Position numbers and translations under genes: made by a program. Of a stretch of 64,000 nucleotides of DNA, positions 44,978 to 54,365 are shown in pieces. Numbering within the stretch: position 1 is the stretch's first letter; each line of letters begins with the position of its first letter. Source of the stretch: Gammaproteobacteria bacterium (GTDB lineage: Bacteria; Pseudomonadota; Gammaproteobacteria; Arenicellales; JAANXG01); NCBI GenBank assembly GCA_024639325.1, contig JAHEIO010000003.1:38342-102341 (forward strand), in the 5' to 3' direction. The notes under the pieces were generated by a model, which was given only the letters and a program-made list of their open reading frames with translations, was not told the origin of the DNA and did not search any database.

Positions 44978-46208
44978 CGGATTTCCTCAGGGGCAGGCCG
45001 CGGGTCAGGCGCGGCAACCTGCCTGCAAGACCCATGGTGCGCTTGACCAGGAAATTTTGCGCGGGCGGAATCATGTCGATGGCTAACAAAGCCGAGTCTC
45101 TAACCATCGCAAGGGTTGTCGAATCATTCGAGAACAGACGAATGAGTCCGTCGGTAAACCCACTCATTCTATTGATATCGCGCCGACGCCACTGCCAGTA
45201 TCGCTCCAGCACTTCGATATCCCCGATGTCCCGGCCCTCGAATTGCGCATCGCTCAACACCTCGGAAAGAGTCGCCACATCCCGTAAGCCAAGATTGAAG
45301 CCCTGCCCCGCTACGGGATGGATCGTGTGTGCCGCATTTCCCGCCACCACAATGCGGTGCCTGACCGGGTATTTTACGCTTACGAAGGACAACGGGTACG
45401 TCTTGCGTTTTCCAAGCCTGCGAAGCGCCCCCGCCCTGTCACCAAACCGGTACTGCAGCCTCTTCAGGAACTCGTCGTCGGAGCATTGAAGCAACTCTTC
45501 CACCTGTGCGGATCGTGTGGTCCAGATCACCGTGTAACGATTGTTGGTCGATGGCAGCAGCGCCATGGGTCCGCTGTCGGTAAAGCGTTCGTAAGCGACA
45601 TTGTCGTGGCCGCGGTCCGGCGTAACGGTAGTGAGAATAACGCATTGGCCGTAGTCACGCCGGGTGGTTTCGAAGTTCAGTGAACGCCGCATCGATGAAT
45701 CGGCGCCATCCGCGAATACCACGAGCGCGGCGCTGGTTTCGCCCGGCTCCGCGTGCGGGTGGAGTTCCAGCCTGACCCGGTCCTGTTCCTGGGTCAGATC
45801 CGTCACCTCTGCAGGGCATACCATCGTGACGTCTTCGAGCCGGCCCATTTTTCGATCCATCGCCGCCCCCAGTTCCCTGGCGGGCACCGCGTATCCCATG
45901 GCATCGGTGCCGTGCTTGACGTGACGCAACCGTGCAAATCCGAACCGGCCCCGATCGGAAACATGTATGGTCTTGATCGGCACCACCGCCCCCGGGGCGA
46001 TTTCCTGCCATATACCGATGCCGCGCAGGATGTTCCTCGAGCCGGGTGCTATGGCGAGAACCCGGTCGTCATAGCTTGGCTGGCTTTCTGATTGGCGGGA
46101 AACCGCCTCGATGACGGCAACGCGCAGACCGGTATTCGCCAGAGCGCATGCGAGACTGGCACCAACCAGTCCGCCGCCGGTTATGGCAATGTCATAATCG
46201 TATTCCAT
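44964..46208 (-). CDS. ubiH: 2-octaprenyl-6-methoxyphenol hydroxylase
   Basis: A FAD monooxygenase of about 414 residues in ubiquinone synthesis (C1 hydroxylation). YDIAITGGGLVGASLACALANTGLRVAV is the FAD fold. ALVVFADGADSSMRRSLNFE and VVAGNAAHTIHPVAGQGFNLGLRD are conserved; AGNAAH in place of AGDAAH is typical of UbiH. The start at MEYDYDIA (46208) was chosen over the frame start 13 codons upstream. It lies 7 bases after pepP and runs into the visC-like gene. Assignment rests on motif variants plus gene order. Confidence 0.88.
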   Translation of the reverse strand: MEYDYDIAITGGGLVGASLACALANTGLRVAVIEAVSRQSESQPSYDDRVLAIAPGSRNILRGIGIWQEIAPGAVVPIKTIHVSDRGRFGFARLRHVKHGTDAMGYAVPARELGAAMDRKMGRLEDVTMVCPAEVTDLTQEQDRVRLELHPHAEPGETSAALVVFADGADSSMRRSLNFETTRRDYGQCVILTTVTPDRGHDNVAYERFTDSGPMALLPSTNNRYTVIWTTRSAQVEELLQCSDDEFLKRLQYRFGDRAGALRRLGKRKTYPLSFVSVKYPVRHRIVVAGNAAHTIHPVAGQGFNLGLRDVATLSEVLSDAQFEGRDIGDIEVLERYWQWRRRDINRMSGFTDGLIRLFSNDSTTLAMVRDSALLAIDMIPPAQNFLVKRTMGLAGRLPRLTRGLPLRKSDAPH

Positions 46209-46215
46209 CCTGAAT

Positions 46216-47523
46216 TCAGCTTCTTCCCACCAGCGCCTCGATATCATCGATACGCTTCGGCGCGTCCTTGGTCAATATCATATGGCCGTCCCTCTGGATC
46301 AAGACATCGTCCTCGATTCGGATGCCGATGTTTCTAAAGTGCGGATCGATGTCATCGTCATCCGGAATGTAAATTCCCGGTTCCACGGTCAGCGTCATAC
46401 CGGGCTCCAGCTGCCGCCATTGCCCGTCGATCTTGTAGTCGCCGACGTCGTGGACATCCATACCGAGCCAATGGCCGGTTCGATGCATATAGAATCGCTT
46501 GTATCCACCGGATTCGCAGATCTCTTCCACGCTGCCGGTCATCAACTTCAGATCGATCAGCCCTTCGACGATTGTCTTGACGGCGGCGTCATGAGGTTCA
46601 TTCCACGGCACACCGGCACGGGTCTTGTCGATAGCGGCCGCTTGCGCGTTAAGTACGATGGAATACACGTCCCGCTGCGCTGCTGTGAACTTGCCGTTGA
46701 CAGGAAACGTCCTGGTGATGTCGGCGGCGTAGCAATCGATCTCGGCGCCCGCATCGATCAACAGCATATCACCATCCTGCAATGGAGCGGCGTTGTCAAT
46801 ATAGTGCAGCACGCAGGCGTTCCTGCCGCCGGCAACGATCGGTGGATAGGCCGGATAATCGCTCCCGGCCAGCCGGAATTGATATTGCAATTCGGCTTCG
46901 ACTTCGTACTCCATCATGCCCGGCCGGCACGCTCTCATCGCGGCCCGGTGTGCGGAAGCGGTTATCCGGGCCGCGCGCTTCATTACGGTAATTTCCTCGG
47001 TCTGCTTGATCAACCGCAGCTCGTGCAGAACATGACCCAGATCGACGATCTCGTGCGGCGCGCTCACCCCGGTCTGTGATTTCGACTTGACCTCGTTGAC
47101 CCAGTTCAACAACTTGACATCGAATTCCGGATAGATTCCTACGTTGCAATAGACTTTCTTGCGGTTCTCCAGCAGGCCGGGCAGGATGTCACCGATATCA
47201 TCGATAGGAAACGCATCGTCGGCGCCGTATTGCTCAACGGCTCCGGATACGCCTGCCCTCGAGCCATCCCATTTTTCCCTCTGCGGATCCCGGTCCCGGC
47301 AGAACAGCACATACTCCCCCTGCTCACGGCCCGGTGACAACACCGCGATGGCATGGGGTTCCGGGAAATGGGTCAGATAGTAAAAATCACTGTCCGGTCT
47401 GAATCTGTAAAGTACATCCCTGTTGCGCGTCGCCTCCCGGGAGGTTGAAATGACGGCAACGCCATCCCCCATGAGCTGCATCAGGTCCTGTCTACGGCGA
47501 TTGAATACCTTTGCGCTTATCAA
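46216..47523 (-). CDS. pepP: Xaa-Pro aminopeptidase
   Basis: A cytoplasmic M24B metallopeptidase that removes an N-terminal residue before proline. 435 residues, as in E. coli PepP (441). The five metal ligands are visible: LLIDAGAEIDCYAADITRTFP (two Asp), YMHRTGHWLGMDVHD (His), TVEPGIYIP (Glu) and GIRIEDDVLI (Glu). The N-terminal domain opens VFNRRRQDLMQLMGDGVAVI, a typical beginning. The ATG overlaps the ygfB stop by 4 bases. Confidence 0.94.
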   Translation of the reverse strand: MISAKVFNRRRQDLMQLMGDGVAVISTSREATRNRDVLYRFRPDSDFYYLTHFPEPHAIAVLSPGREQGEYVLFCRDRDPQREKWDGSRAGVSGAVEQYGADDAFPIDDIGDILPGLLENRKKVYCNVGIYPEFDVKLLNWVNEVKSKSQTGVSAPHEIVDLGHVLHELRLIKQTEEITVMKRAARITASAHRAAMRACRPGMMEYEVEAELQYQFRLAGSDYPAYPPIVAGGRNACVLHYIDNAAPLQDGDMLLIDAGAEIDCYAADITRTFPVNGKFTAAQRDVYSIVLNAQAAAIDKTRAGVPWNEPHDAAVKTIVEGLIDLKLMTGSVEEICESGGYKRFYMHRTGHWLGMDVHDVGDYKIDGQWRQLEPGMTLTVEPGIYIPDDDDIDPHFRNIGIRIEDDVLIQRDGHMILTKDAPKRIDDIEALVGRS

Positions 47524-48092
47524 TGTAGCTCTCCCGATTCGACGTCACCATGAAGATTGGCGTACAGCTCCTCGAATATCAGCTGTACGCCAACTCGAAC
47601 ATACTCCTCGACTTCCGTGAGGTCCCACTCACTGTCGTCGCCGTCCCGACTCACCTCAACTTCGGCGACCGAGAGCATGTCGCGGACTATCTCCGCGACA
47701 TCCGCGCTGAACTCATCGACGGCAATTCTGTCTCCGTCCAGCAGGCCCAGCAGAAACCCCCTGCACCAATCGGCCAGTGCCCGCAGGCGAAGCGGCAGAT
47801 CGGAATCATCGTCCGGCAACAGCAGGTTGAAATCGCCGCTATCTTTACTAAGGTCTTCAACGGCTCCACGCAGGAGCAGCTCCAACACCCTTTGGAGTTG
47901 TTCGAGCAACCCTGGCTGCACGTCCGCATCCAGCGCTATCAGCCGTTTCAGATCCGGAGCAGTCCCCGTCTTCATCTGGTTGCAAATTGCGCCGCAGATA
48001 ACTCCGTGCACCTCGGCCGCACCCAGCTCGAGGCCTGCGGAGGAGATTGCCTCCTCGATTTCATCATATCGAATGCCGTAGGCGCTTTGCAT
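47520..48092 (-). CDS. ygfB: UPF0149 family protein YgfB
   Basis: A 190-residue acidic helical protein of the YgfB/YecA-N family. YDEIEEAISSAGLELGAAEVHGVICGAICNQ and DWCRGFLLGLLDGDRIAVDEFSADVAEIVRDM show the usual conserved cores. It is the first gene of the pepP-ubiH-visC transcript, which is its normal place in gammaproteobacteria. In Pseudomonas the homologue is a regulator, but a role here is unproven. It is divergent from the TIGR02449/zapA transcript; the 80-base gap likely carries both promoters. Confidence 0.9.
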   Translation of the reverse strand: MQSAYGIRYDEIEEAISSAGLELGAAEVHGVICGAICNQMKTGTAPDLKRLIALDADVQPGLLEQLQRVLELLLRGAVEDLSKDSGDFNLLLPDDDSDLPLRLRALADWCRGFLLGLLDGDRIAVDEFSADVAEIVRDMLSVAEVEVSRDGDDSEWDLTEVEEYVRVGVQLIFEELYANLHGDVESGELH

Positions 48093-48173
48093 GTGGGGCG
48101 TATTTTACCGGCGTGATACATCTGTTTAAAAGCGTTGACCGGGATTGAGGAGACGCATATAGTTAATAATGAC

Positions 48174-48398
48174 ATGGAACGCGAAGAGCAAATCGGTGAA
48201 GACCTGCGTCAACTGGAACAGCGTGTCGACGACCTGATAGGCGTGTGCCGAAGGCTCAAAGAGGAAAACGACAATCTGCGTGAGAGCAGGGATACCCTGA
48301 TCGAAGAGAAATCCAAGCTTGCGGAAAAAAATCGCATGGCTCGAACCAGATTGGAAAACATAGTAACCAGACTGAAGGCATTGGATAAACACCAGTGA
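48174..48398 (+). CDS. TIGR02449-type short coiled-coil protein (ZapB-like)
   Basis: A 74-residue coiled-coil protein: QLEQRVDDLIGVCRRLKEENDNLRESRDTL shows heptads of Leu/Val. It belongs to the TIGR02449 family, always found just upstream of zapA and sometimes compared with ZapB. The ATG at 48174 gives MEREEQIG; the frame opens 13 codons earlier without support. Its stop shares GTGA with the zapA start. It probably partners ZapA at the Z-ring. Confidence 0.8.
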   Translation: MEREEQIGEDLRQLEQRVDDLIGVCRRLKEENDNLRESRDTLIEEKSKLAEKNRMARTRLENIVTRLKALDKHQ

Positions 48399-48706
48399 AA
48401 AAATCACCGGACGGCGTCAAGGTTTCCATCTTGGGGCGCGAGTTTGCTGTAGCCTGCCCCGACGATCAGCGAGATGCGTTGTCCCAGGCGGCAATGCATC
48501 TCGACCGAAAGATGCGGGAGATCCAGAAAACCGGCAAGGTTATCGGCATGGAGAAGTGTGCGATCATGGCCGCGCTCAATATTACCCATGAACTTTTGTC
48601 TTACCAGGCTAAATACGGAGAGACCGAGAAGATCGGTGTGGCGCTCTCCGGCATCCTGAAGAAACTTGATTTCGCGATGCAGGAGGAGGCGCCAATCTCC
48701 ATTTAG
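48395..48706 (+). CDS. zapA: Cell division protein ZapA
   Basis: A 103-residue protein that cross-links FtsZ filaments at mid-cell. VKVSILGREFAVACPDDQRDALSQAAMHLDRKM is the ZapA N-terminal domain, followed by a coiled coil (MAALNITHELLSY). It starts with GTG overlapping the previous gene's TGA. 6S RNA and ygfA follow, the standard gammaproteobacterial order. Confidence 0.93.
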   Translation: MKKSPDGVKVSILGREFAVACPDDQRDALSQAAMHLDRKMREIQKTGKVIGMEKCAIMAALNITHELLSYQAKYGETEKIGVALSGILKKLDFAMQEEAPISI

Positions 48707-48729
48707 CCAGTCACTGGACAGAATTGGTG

Positions 48730-48907
48730 TCGCCTGCGGTGTTCGAATTGTTCTGAAAACCCTTAGAACCTAAATCACATCTCGGGGACCACAATCGGGT
48801 ATGTTGTGTGCAGGTCCGTTCGGCGGAAAGCCTTATACATCCCGTAGGCCCCCACTTGAACCTTCAGGTTCAAGGATGACGAACAGTTTCGGCACATGCG
48901 GGTGACA
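48730..48907 (+). ncRNA. ssrS: 6S RNA
   Basis: About 178 nt between zapA and ygfA, the canonical ssrS location. The ends TCGCCTGCGGTG and TGCGGGTGA pair to form the closing stem. CACTTGAACCTTCAGGTTCAAGG is the conserved 3' hairpin (a 9-bp palindromic stem), and GGTCCGTTCGG with AAGCCTTA matches the conserved 3' side of the central bubble. 6S RNA mimics an open promoter and sequesters sigma70 RNA polymerase. Exact ends are estimated. The 3' end comes close to the ygfA start. Confidence 0.85.
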
Positions 48908-48922
48908 CCTGCTTCCCAACAA

Positions 48923-49522
48923 GTGAACAAAAAAGCAACGCTAAGAAGCCTGATGCGCGAGCGCAGGGGCGCCCTGACCGCCGGTGTGAGATCACGCGCC
49001 TCCCGAAATCTGTGCCTTCGCCTTGTACGACACCCTTATTTCATTGCCGCCCGGCACATCGGCATGTACTACCCCAACGACGGCGAAATAGACCCCACGG
49101 CGGCGGCGAACGGGCGCGCGGGTCGGCGGTTCTATCTGCCAGTGCTGCCTCCGCGCGGAAAACGCAGATTGTGGTTTGCCCCCTACGCGCCGGGCAGCAG
49201 GCTGGTGTGGGACAGATACGGAATCCCCGAACCCACCGGCCGAACGAAAATCCGCGCGGAGAAGCTGGACCTGCTGCTGGTGCCGCTGGTCGCGTTCGAC
49301 CGCGACGGCGGGCGGATTGGCATGGGCGGCGGATTCTACGACGCCAGTCTGACGTTCCTGCAGCGCCCCGGAAGGATTAACCCGACCCGAGTTATCGGCG
49401 TCGCGTACCACTTCCAGCAGATCGAAAGCATCCCGGTAGATGATTGGGACATACCCCTTCACGGCGTAATCACCGATATGGATTTCATCCAGGCCCCTGT
49501 ATTGCACAGGGTGAACCAGTGA
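48923..49522 (+). CDS. ygfA: 5-formyltetrahydrofolate cyclo-ligase
   Basis: This enzyme converts 5-formyl-THF to 5,10-methenyl-THF using ATP. I start it at GTG 48923 (199 residues); the frame's ATG at 48896 lies inside the 6S RNA 3' region. HIGMYYPNDGEIDPT, VLPPRGKRRLWF and the signature LLLVPLVAFDRDGGRIGMGGGFYDASL (ATP/folate site) are clear. Co-transcription with ssrS is usual in this group. It fits with gcv and folK in one-carbon metabolism. Confidence 0.92.
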   Translation: MNKKATLRSLMRERRGALTAGVRSRASRNLCLRLVRHPYFIAARHIGMYYPNDGEIDPTAAANGRAGRRFYLPVLPPRGKRRLWFAPYAPGSRLVWDRYGIPEPTGRTKIRAEKLDLLLVPLVAFDRDGGRIGMGGGFYDASLTFLQRPGRINPTRVIGVAYHFQQIESIPVDDWDIPLHGVITDMDFIQAPVLHRVNQ

Positions 49523-49592
49523 CTGTCTTTATCGCCTTCAATTTGATACCTTCCACGCCTCGCAATGACCGTAACGTAGCCTGCTAACCCGC

Positions 49593-50075
49593 GTGCAATA
49601 TTGGTTGATGAAAAGTGAGCCCGATGTCTACAGCATCGATGATCTCAAGAAGGCCAAAACCGACTATTGGGATGGTATCAGGAACTACCAGGCGCGAAAC
49701 TTCATTCGCGACGAGATGGATAAGGGTGATCTCGCTTTCTTCTATCACTCCAACTGCGAGGAACCCGGGATCGTGGGCATCATGACGGTTCATAAATCCG
49801 CGTATCCGGATTTCACGGCCTTCGATCCCGATGAAAAATACTACGATCCCAAAAGCGATCCCGAAAATCCCCGTTGGCTCATGGTCGACGTGCGCTATGT
49901 GCGAAAGCTGAAGCGTCCGGTTTCACTGAAGGAATTGAAGCTGAACAAACCACTGGAAGCGATGCGTCTGCTGCAGCGAGGCAACCGCTTGTCCGTCATG
50001 CCTGTCACCGAGAAAGAGTGGAACTATATTCTCGAGCTGGAAAACGAGGTACCAAAAAATGAAATACTTTCATAA
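49593..50075 (+). CDS. EVE-domain protein
   Basis: A 160-residue protein of the EVE/PUA-like family, which binds modified bases. It starts with GTG: QYWLMKSEPDVYSIDDL is the canonical opening. WDGIRNYQARNFIRDEMDKGDLAFFYHSNCEEPGIVGI forms the binding core, with its conserved Asn-Tyr-Gln-Ala-Arg. In bacteria, EVE proteins are linked to recognition of modified nucleotides, but the target here is unknown. The last 17 bases overlap the cyclophilin gene. Confidence 0.9.
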   Translation: MQYWLMKSEPDVYSIDDLKKAKTDYWDGIRNYQARNFIRDEMDKGDLAFFYHSNCEEPGIVGIMTVHKSAYPDFTAFDPDEKYYDPKSDPENPRWLMVDVRYVRKLKRPVSLKELKLNKPLEAMRLLQRGNRLSVMPVTEKEWNYILELENEVPKNEILS

Positions 50076-50634
50076 ACTAGTCCCGGTTCTTGTACTGCAG
50101 CTGTTCGTTGCCCTGGCCGGGCATACCCAGGATAAAACAATGGTCATAATGACGACTAATTTTGGTTTGATCGAGATCGAGATGAATACAGAGGAGGCTC
50201 CGAACACGGTTGCCAACTTCTTGCAGTATGTCAACGACGGTTTCTTCGACGGATTGACGTTCCACCGGGTTATACCAGGTTTCGTATTACAAGGCGGCGG
50301 CTTCGAGGCCGGCATGAAGCACAAGGCCCCCAAGGCCCCGATTCAAAACGAAGCGGACAACGGACTGAAAAACGTCCGCGGTTCACTGTCCATGGCCCGC
50401 ACGAACGACCCCCATTCGGCTACCTCGCAATTTTTCATCAATCTCAAAGACAATGAATTCCTCGATCACAAGAGCAAAGACGCGAACGGCTGGGGTTATG
50501 CGGTTTTCGCAAAAGTGATATCGGGCATGGATGTGGTCGACAAGATCGCGCAAACGCCAACAGGCAGCTCGGGGGGCCACGATGATGTGCCCATCGAGGA
50601 CGTGATCATCGAAAAAGCGGAAGTGCTCGACTGA
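50059..50634 (+). CDS. ppiA: Periplasmic cyclophilin-type peptidyl-prolyl isomerase
   Basis: A 191-residue PPIase with an N-terminal signal peptide (KLVPVLVLQLFVALAGHTQ), so it is periplasmic. The cyclophilin core is GLTFHRVIPGFVLQGGGFEAGM (catalytic Arg), SLSMARTNDPHSATSQFFINL and WGYAVFAKVISGMDVVDKI. The ATG is within the end of the EVE gene. It catalyses proline isomerisation in exported proteins. The symbol is by function and location; PpiB-like sequence features are also present. Confidence 0.9.
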   Translation: MKYFHKLVPVLVLQLFVALAGHTQDKTMVIMTTNFGLIEIEMNTEEAPNTVANFLQYVNDGFFDGLTFHRVIPGFVLQGGGFEAGMKHKAPKAPIQNEADNGLKNVRGSLSMARTNDPHSATSQFFINLKDNEFLDHKSKDANGWGYAVFAKVISGMDVVDKIAQTPTGSSGGHDDVPIEDVIIEKAEVLD

Positions 50635-50759
50635 AAAGGTGTGACCACCGGAAGCTTCACCGTATCCGCAAGCCGCCCCCGCCCGTCATCGAGTTCGACA
50701 GCGGTCTGCCGATAACCCGAAAGAGGGGGGAAATAGCGGGGGCTATCGAGCACAACCAG

Positions 50760-53700
50760 GTGACCGTCGTGGTGGGTGAGACGGGATCGGGCAAAAGTAC
50801 ACAACTACCCAAAATCTGCCTGGACATGGGCCGCGGAAAGCGGCGATTCATCGGGCACACTCAACCACGGCGTATTGCCGCGCGAAGCATCGCTGCCCGG
50901 ATCGCGGAAGAGCTTGGCGTCGAACCCGGCGGCGCGGTCGGCTACAAAACCCGGTTCAACGACCGCGTCAGCCGCGACTCTTATATCAAGGTGATGACCG
51001 ACGGCATTCTGCTGGCGGAACTGGAATCGGACAGAAAGCTCAACCGCTACGACACCCTTATAGTCGACGAAGCCCATGAGCGTTCGATAAACATCGACTT
51101 TCTGCTTGGCTACCTGCAGCGTCTTTTGAAACGCCGGCGTGACCTCAAAATCGTTATCACTTCGGCCACCATCGACCCCTCAAGCTTCTCGAAATTTTTT
51201 TCCGGCGCTCCGGTAATCGAGATTACAGGAAAATCGTTTCCGGTCGAAGTTCGCTATCGCCAGGCCGACAGAGCCGAAGACAGGCCGGATGCCTCACTCG
51301 CGTCAGACGTCGTCGACGCCGTCAGGAACCTGGAGTCAGACACTCGGGGCGATATTCTCGTTTTCCTTCCAGGCGAGAAAGAAATCGGCACGACGGCGAA
51401 GCTCTTGGGCAGGCTCCGGCTGCCTCGGACGGAGTGCGTACCGCTGTATGCGCGCCTGTCCGTCGAAGATCAACAAAAAATATTCAAACCGCACGAGGGG
51501 CGCCGTATCGTGCTGGCGACGAATGTGGCCGAAACGTCGTTGACCGTACCGGGTATTCACTACGTCATCGATACAGGTTTGGCTCGCATCAGCCGATACC
51601 GTCCGGGGCGGCAGATCCAGTCGCTGCCCATCGAACCCATTTCCCGGGCCGCGGCGGATCAGAGAAAGGGACGGTGCGGCCGTACCGCCGCGGGTGTATG
51701 CATCCGGCTTTACTCACAAGGTGATTTCGATTCCCGGCCGTCGTTCACGGTACCAGAAATCCTGCGGACCTCCCTCGCATCCGTAATACTGAAGTTGAAA
51801 TCTCTAGGGCTCGGTGATATCGAAAACTTCCCGCTGATGGACCCGCCAGCGGCTCGAATGATCAAAGACGGCTACCGTCTGCTCGAAGAACTCGGCGCCG
51901 TGACCGGCGCGTACAAGCTTTCAAGATCCGGGCGCCGGCTTGCGAAGATCCCTGTTGATCCCAGGCTGGGACGCATGCTGCTTGAGTCGGACAGGCTGCA
52001 TTGCGCCAGAGAAGTACTCGTGGTTTGCGCCGCGCTGTCCGTTCAGGATCCACGTCTTTTTCCGGAGCATGCAAAGGACGAGGCGCGTGAATGCCATGCC
52101 CGTTGGCAAGATCCCGGTAGTGATTTCATCAGCATCATCAATCTTTGGAACGGCTACCGCTCGGAAACCGGTCATTTGAGCAGGCGGCAGCGACAGCGCT
52201 ACTGCCGCGAGAGGTTTCTTTCGCCGGCACGAATGCGGGAATGGCAGGATGTACATCGGCAGCTTGGCGAGTTGTGCAATAAATTCGGATTTTCCATCAA
52301 CCGCGAATCCGCGACTTACAAACGCCTGCACCGTGCCCTTCTGTCCGGTCTTCTGGGCAACATCGCTCAGAAGCAGGACGGACGTGAATACCTGGGCACG
52401 CGCGGCAAGACCCTCTTCATACATCCGGCGTCCGCCGGGCGTAAAAAGCTTCCCGGGTGGATCGTTTGCGCCGAGCTGGTCGACACCACGCGCCTGTACG
52501 CGCGAACGATCGCAAAGATCGAGCCGCAGTGGATCGAATCCGCCGCGTCGGGCCTGACCAAGACATCCTACTCCGAGCCTCGCTGGGTTGAGCGCCGGGG
52601 ACAGGTCGTTGCGACCGAACGTGTCACGCTTTACGGGCTCGTACTCATCCCCGGCCGGGATGTGAACTACGGGCCTGTCAATCCCGTCGAATCACGAAAA
52701 ATCTTCATTGCCGAAGCCCTCGCCATGAACAGGCTTGGGAGTGAATTCAAGTTTCAGGGACACAATACCGAGCTGATATCCGAGATCGAGCAGCTAGAAC
52801 ACAGATCCAGACGAAAAGATATCATGATCGATGAAAGTACCCTGTACGATCACTTCGACCGGCTGATACCCGGGGGCGTCTACGACATGAAGAGCTTCTC
52901 ATCGTGGTACGGCAAAGCGACCAACCATGATCCTTCCCTGCTATGCCTCCAAAGGGAAACCCTGATGCGGCGCACAGCGGAACACGTCACGGTGGAGCGC
53001 TTTCCCCGGTTCCTGGAAATCGATGGAAACACTCTGCAGTACCGCTATCATTTCGAACCCGGACACCCCAGCGACGGCGTCACGGTGGAAGTGCCGTCCG
53101 GGCTGCTGCCCCGTTTGGACAGCGATTCTTTCAGCTGGCTCGTACCCGGTCTGTTACTGGAAAAGATCATCGCGCTGATCAAGGGCCTGCCAAAGACGCT
53201 GCGCAAGAACTTCATTCCGGTCAACGAATACGCGGAAAGCTCATTGCACCATCTGGACCGTGCGCACGGCAGCTTGACGGATTCGCTGGCGAGGGCTCTT
53301 GAGCACATGGCCGGGGTTCGGATCGATGAAAAGGACTGGGATGAGTCCGCTCTGCCTGACCACCTGCGTATCAATTTCGAGGTCCTGGGCCCGGATGGCG
53401 GCATCGTGGCCCACGGGCGCAGTATCGAGTCACTCTTGAGCGATCTGGCGCAACGACCGCAATTCAAAGCGGTTCAAGCGACATCTGATCCACGATACGA
53501 TCGGGCGGGTATACGGACGTGGGATTTTGGCGACCTGCCCGAAACGGTCGCGTTTCATCGCGACGGCATAAGCATCACGGTTTATCCTGCACTGGTGGAT
53601 GAAAAGAACTCGGTCGCCATCCGGGCCTTCGACTCCCCGCTCAAAGCTCACCGGGCGCACAAGGCCGGACTGCGGCGGCTTCTGGTCCTGCAGCTACCGG

Positions 53701-54365
53701 ATCACGAACGCCAGTTGCGTAAAAAGCTTCCCAACATGGATCGCATGTGTATTAATTATTCGAACATAGGATCGTGCGAATCACTGCGCCGGGACCTTGT
53801 CGACACCGCGCTCGACGAGGTGCTGTTTGGCGGCTGCAAACCAGTCGAGATAAGATCCGAAGAATCCTTCAGGCTCAAAGTCGATTACGCAAGATCCGCT
53901 CTCATTCCCGCATCGAATGAGCTCTGCCACCTGGCAGCCCAATCGCTCGAACTGTACCGTGCGTGCCTGCACGGCCTGGACGACTGCGAAACAGAAACCG
54001 CCGGGGATATCAAACGGCAACTGCGCGGGTTGATATACAAAGGTTTCGTGTCCAAAACGCCGCCGAAGAATTTGAAACATCTCCCGCGCTATCTGGAAGG
54101 CGTCAAGGTTCGCATCGGGAGGGCAAAGCTTTCACCCGAGAAAGATGCCCGGTGCATGCAAATGGTTTTCCCGTATGAGGAAAGGCTCGCAAATTTTGAT
54201 GACAACTCTTATGGCGTGGACGACCCCGCCCTGATGGAGTTCCGCTGGCTGCTCGAGGAATACAGGATTTCACTGTTTGCACAGGAATTGCGTACCGCGG
54301 TCCCGGTGTCGGCCAAGCGGCTGGACAAAAAGTGGGACCAGGTAGATCAAGCGAGGAACGGCTAG
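50760..54365 (+). CDS. hrpA: ATP-dependent RNA helicase HrpA (annotated start probably too late)
   Basis: A DEAH-box helicase of at least 1201 residues, against about 1300 in E. coli; HrpA resolves stalled ribosomes on mRNA. Motifs: GETGSGKST (6-14), IGHTQPRRIAARS, DEAHERS (103-109), SATIDP, NVAETSLTVPGI and QRKGRCGR. The C-terminal DUF3418 region is complete. The first ATG/GTG/TTG in the frame is GTG 50760, immediately before the Walker A. However, the frame continues upstream (from about 50690) with FDSGLPITRKRGEIAGAIEHNQ, which is normal HrpA sequence. The N-terminal 80-90 residues found in homologues are therefore missing or start from an unusual codon. The gene overlaps the ydcF start by one base. 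Confidence 0.93.
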   Translation: MTVVVGETGSGKSTQLPKICLDMGRGKRRFIGHTQPRRIAARSIAARIAEELGVEPGGAVGYKTRFNDRVSRDSYIKVMTDGILLAELESDRKLNRYDTLIVDEAHERSINIDFLLGYLQRLLKRRRDLKIVITSATIDPSSFSKFFSGAPVIEITGKSFPVEVRYRQADRAEDRPDASLASDVVDAVRNLESDTRGDILVFLPGEKEIGTTAKLLGRLRLPRTECVPLYARLSVEDQQKIFKPHEGRRIVLATNVAETSLTVPGIHYVIDTGLARISRYRPGRQIQSLPIEPISRAAADQRKGRCGRTAAGVCIRLYSQGDFDSRPSFTVPEILRTSLASVILKLKSLGLGDIENFPLMDPPAARMIKDGYRLLEELGAVTGAYKLSRSGRRLAKIPVDPRLGRMLLESDRLHCAREVLVVCAALSVQDPRLFPEHAKDEARECHARWQDPGSDFISIINLWNGYRSETGHLSRRQRQRYCRERFLSPARMREWQDVHRQLGELCNKFGFSINRESATYKRLHRALLSGLLGNIAQKQDGREYLGTRGKTLFIHPASAGRKKLPGWIVCAELVDTTRLYARTIAKIEPQWIESAASGLTKTSYSEPRWVERRGQVVATERVTLYGLVLIPGRDVNYGPVNPVESRKIFIAEALAMNRLGSEFKFQGHNTELISEIEQLEHRSRRKDIMIDESTLYDHFDRLIPGGVYDMKSFSSWYGKATNHDPSLLCLQRETLMRRTAEHVTVERFPRFLEIDGNTLQYRYHFEPGHPSDGVTVEVPSGLLPRLDSDSFSWLVPGLLLEKIIALIKGLPKTLRKNFIPVNEYAESSLHHLDRAHGSLTDSLARALEHMAGVRIDEKDWDESALPDHLRINFEVLGPDGGIVAHGRSIESLLSDLAQRPQFKAVQATSDPRYDRAGIRTWDFGDLPETVAFHRDGISITVYPALVDEKNSVAIRAFDSPLKAHRAHKAGLRRLLVLQLPDHERQLRKKLPNMDRMCINYSNIGSCESLRRDLVDTALDEVLFGGCKPVEIRSEESFRLKVDYARSALIPASNELCHLAAQSLELYRACLHGLDDCETETAGDIKRQLRGLIYKGFVSKTPPKNLKHLPRYLEGVKVRIGRAKLSPEKDARCMQMVFPYEERLANFDDNSYGVDDPALMEFRWLLEEYRISLFAQELRTAVPVSAKRLDKKWDQVDQARNG

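Noticed and set aside
48896..48922. ATG 48896 as the start of ygfA
   Set aside because: It falls in the 3' closing stem of 6S RNA and adds nine residues not typical of the family; GTG 48923 is preferred.
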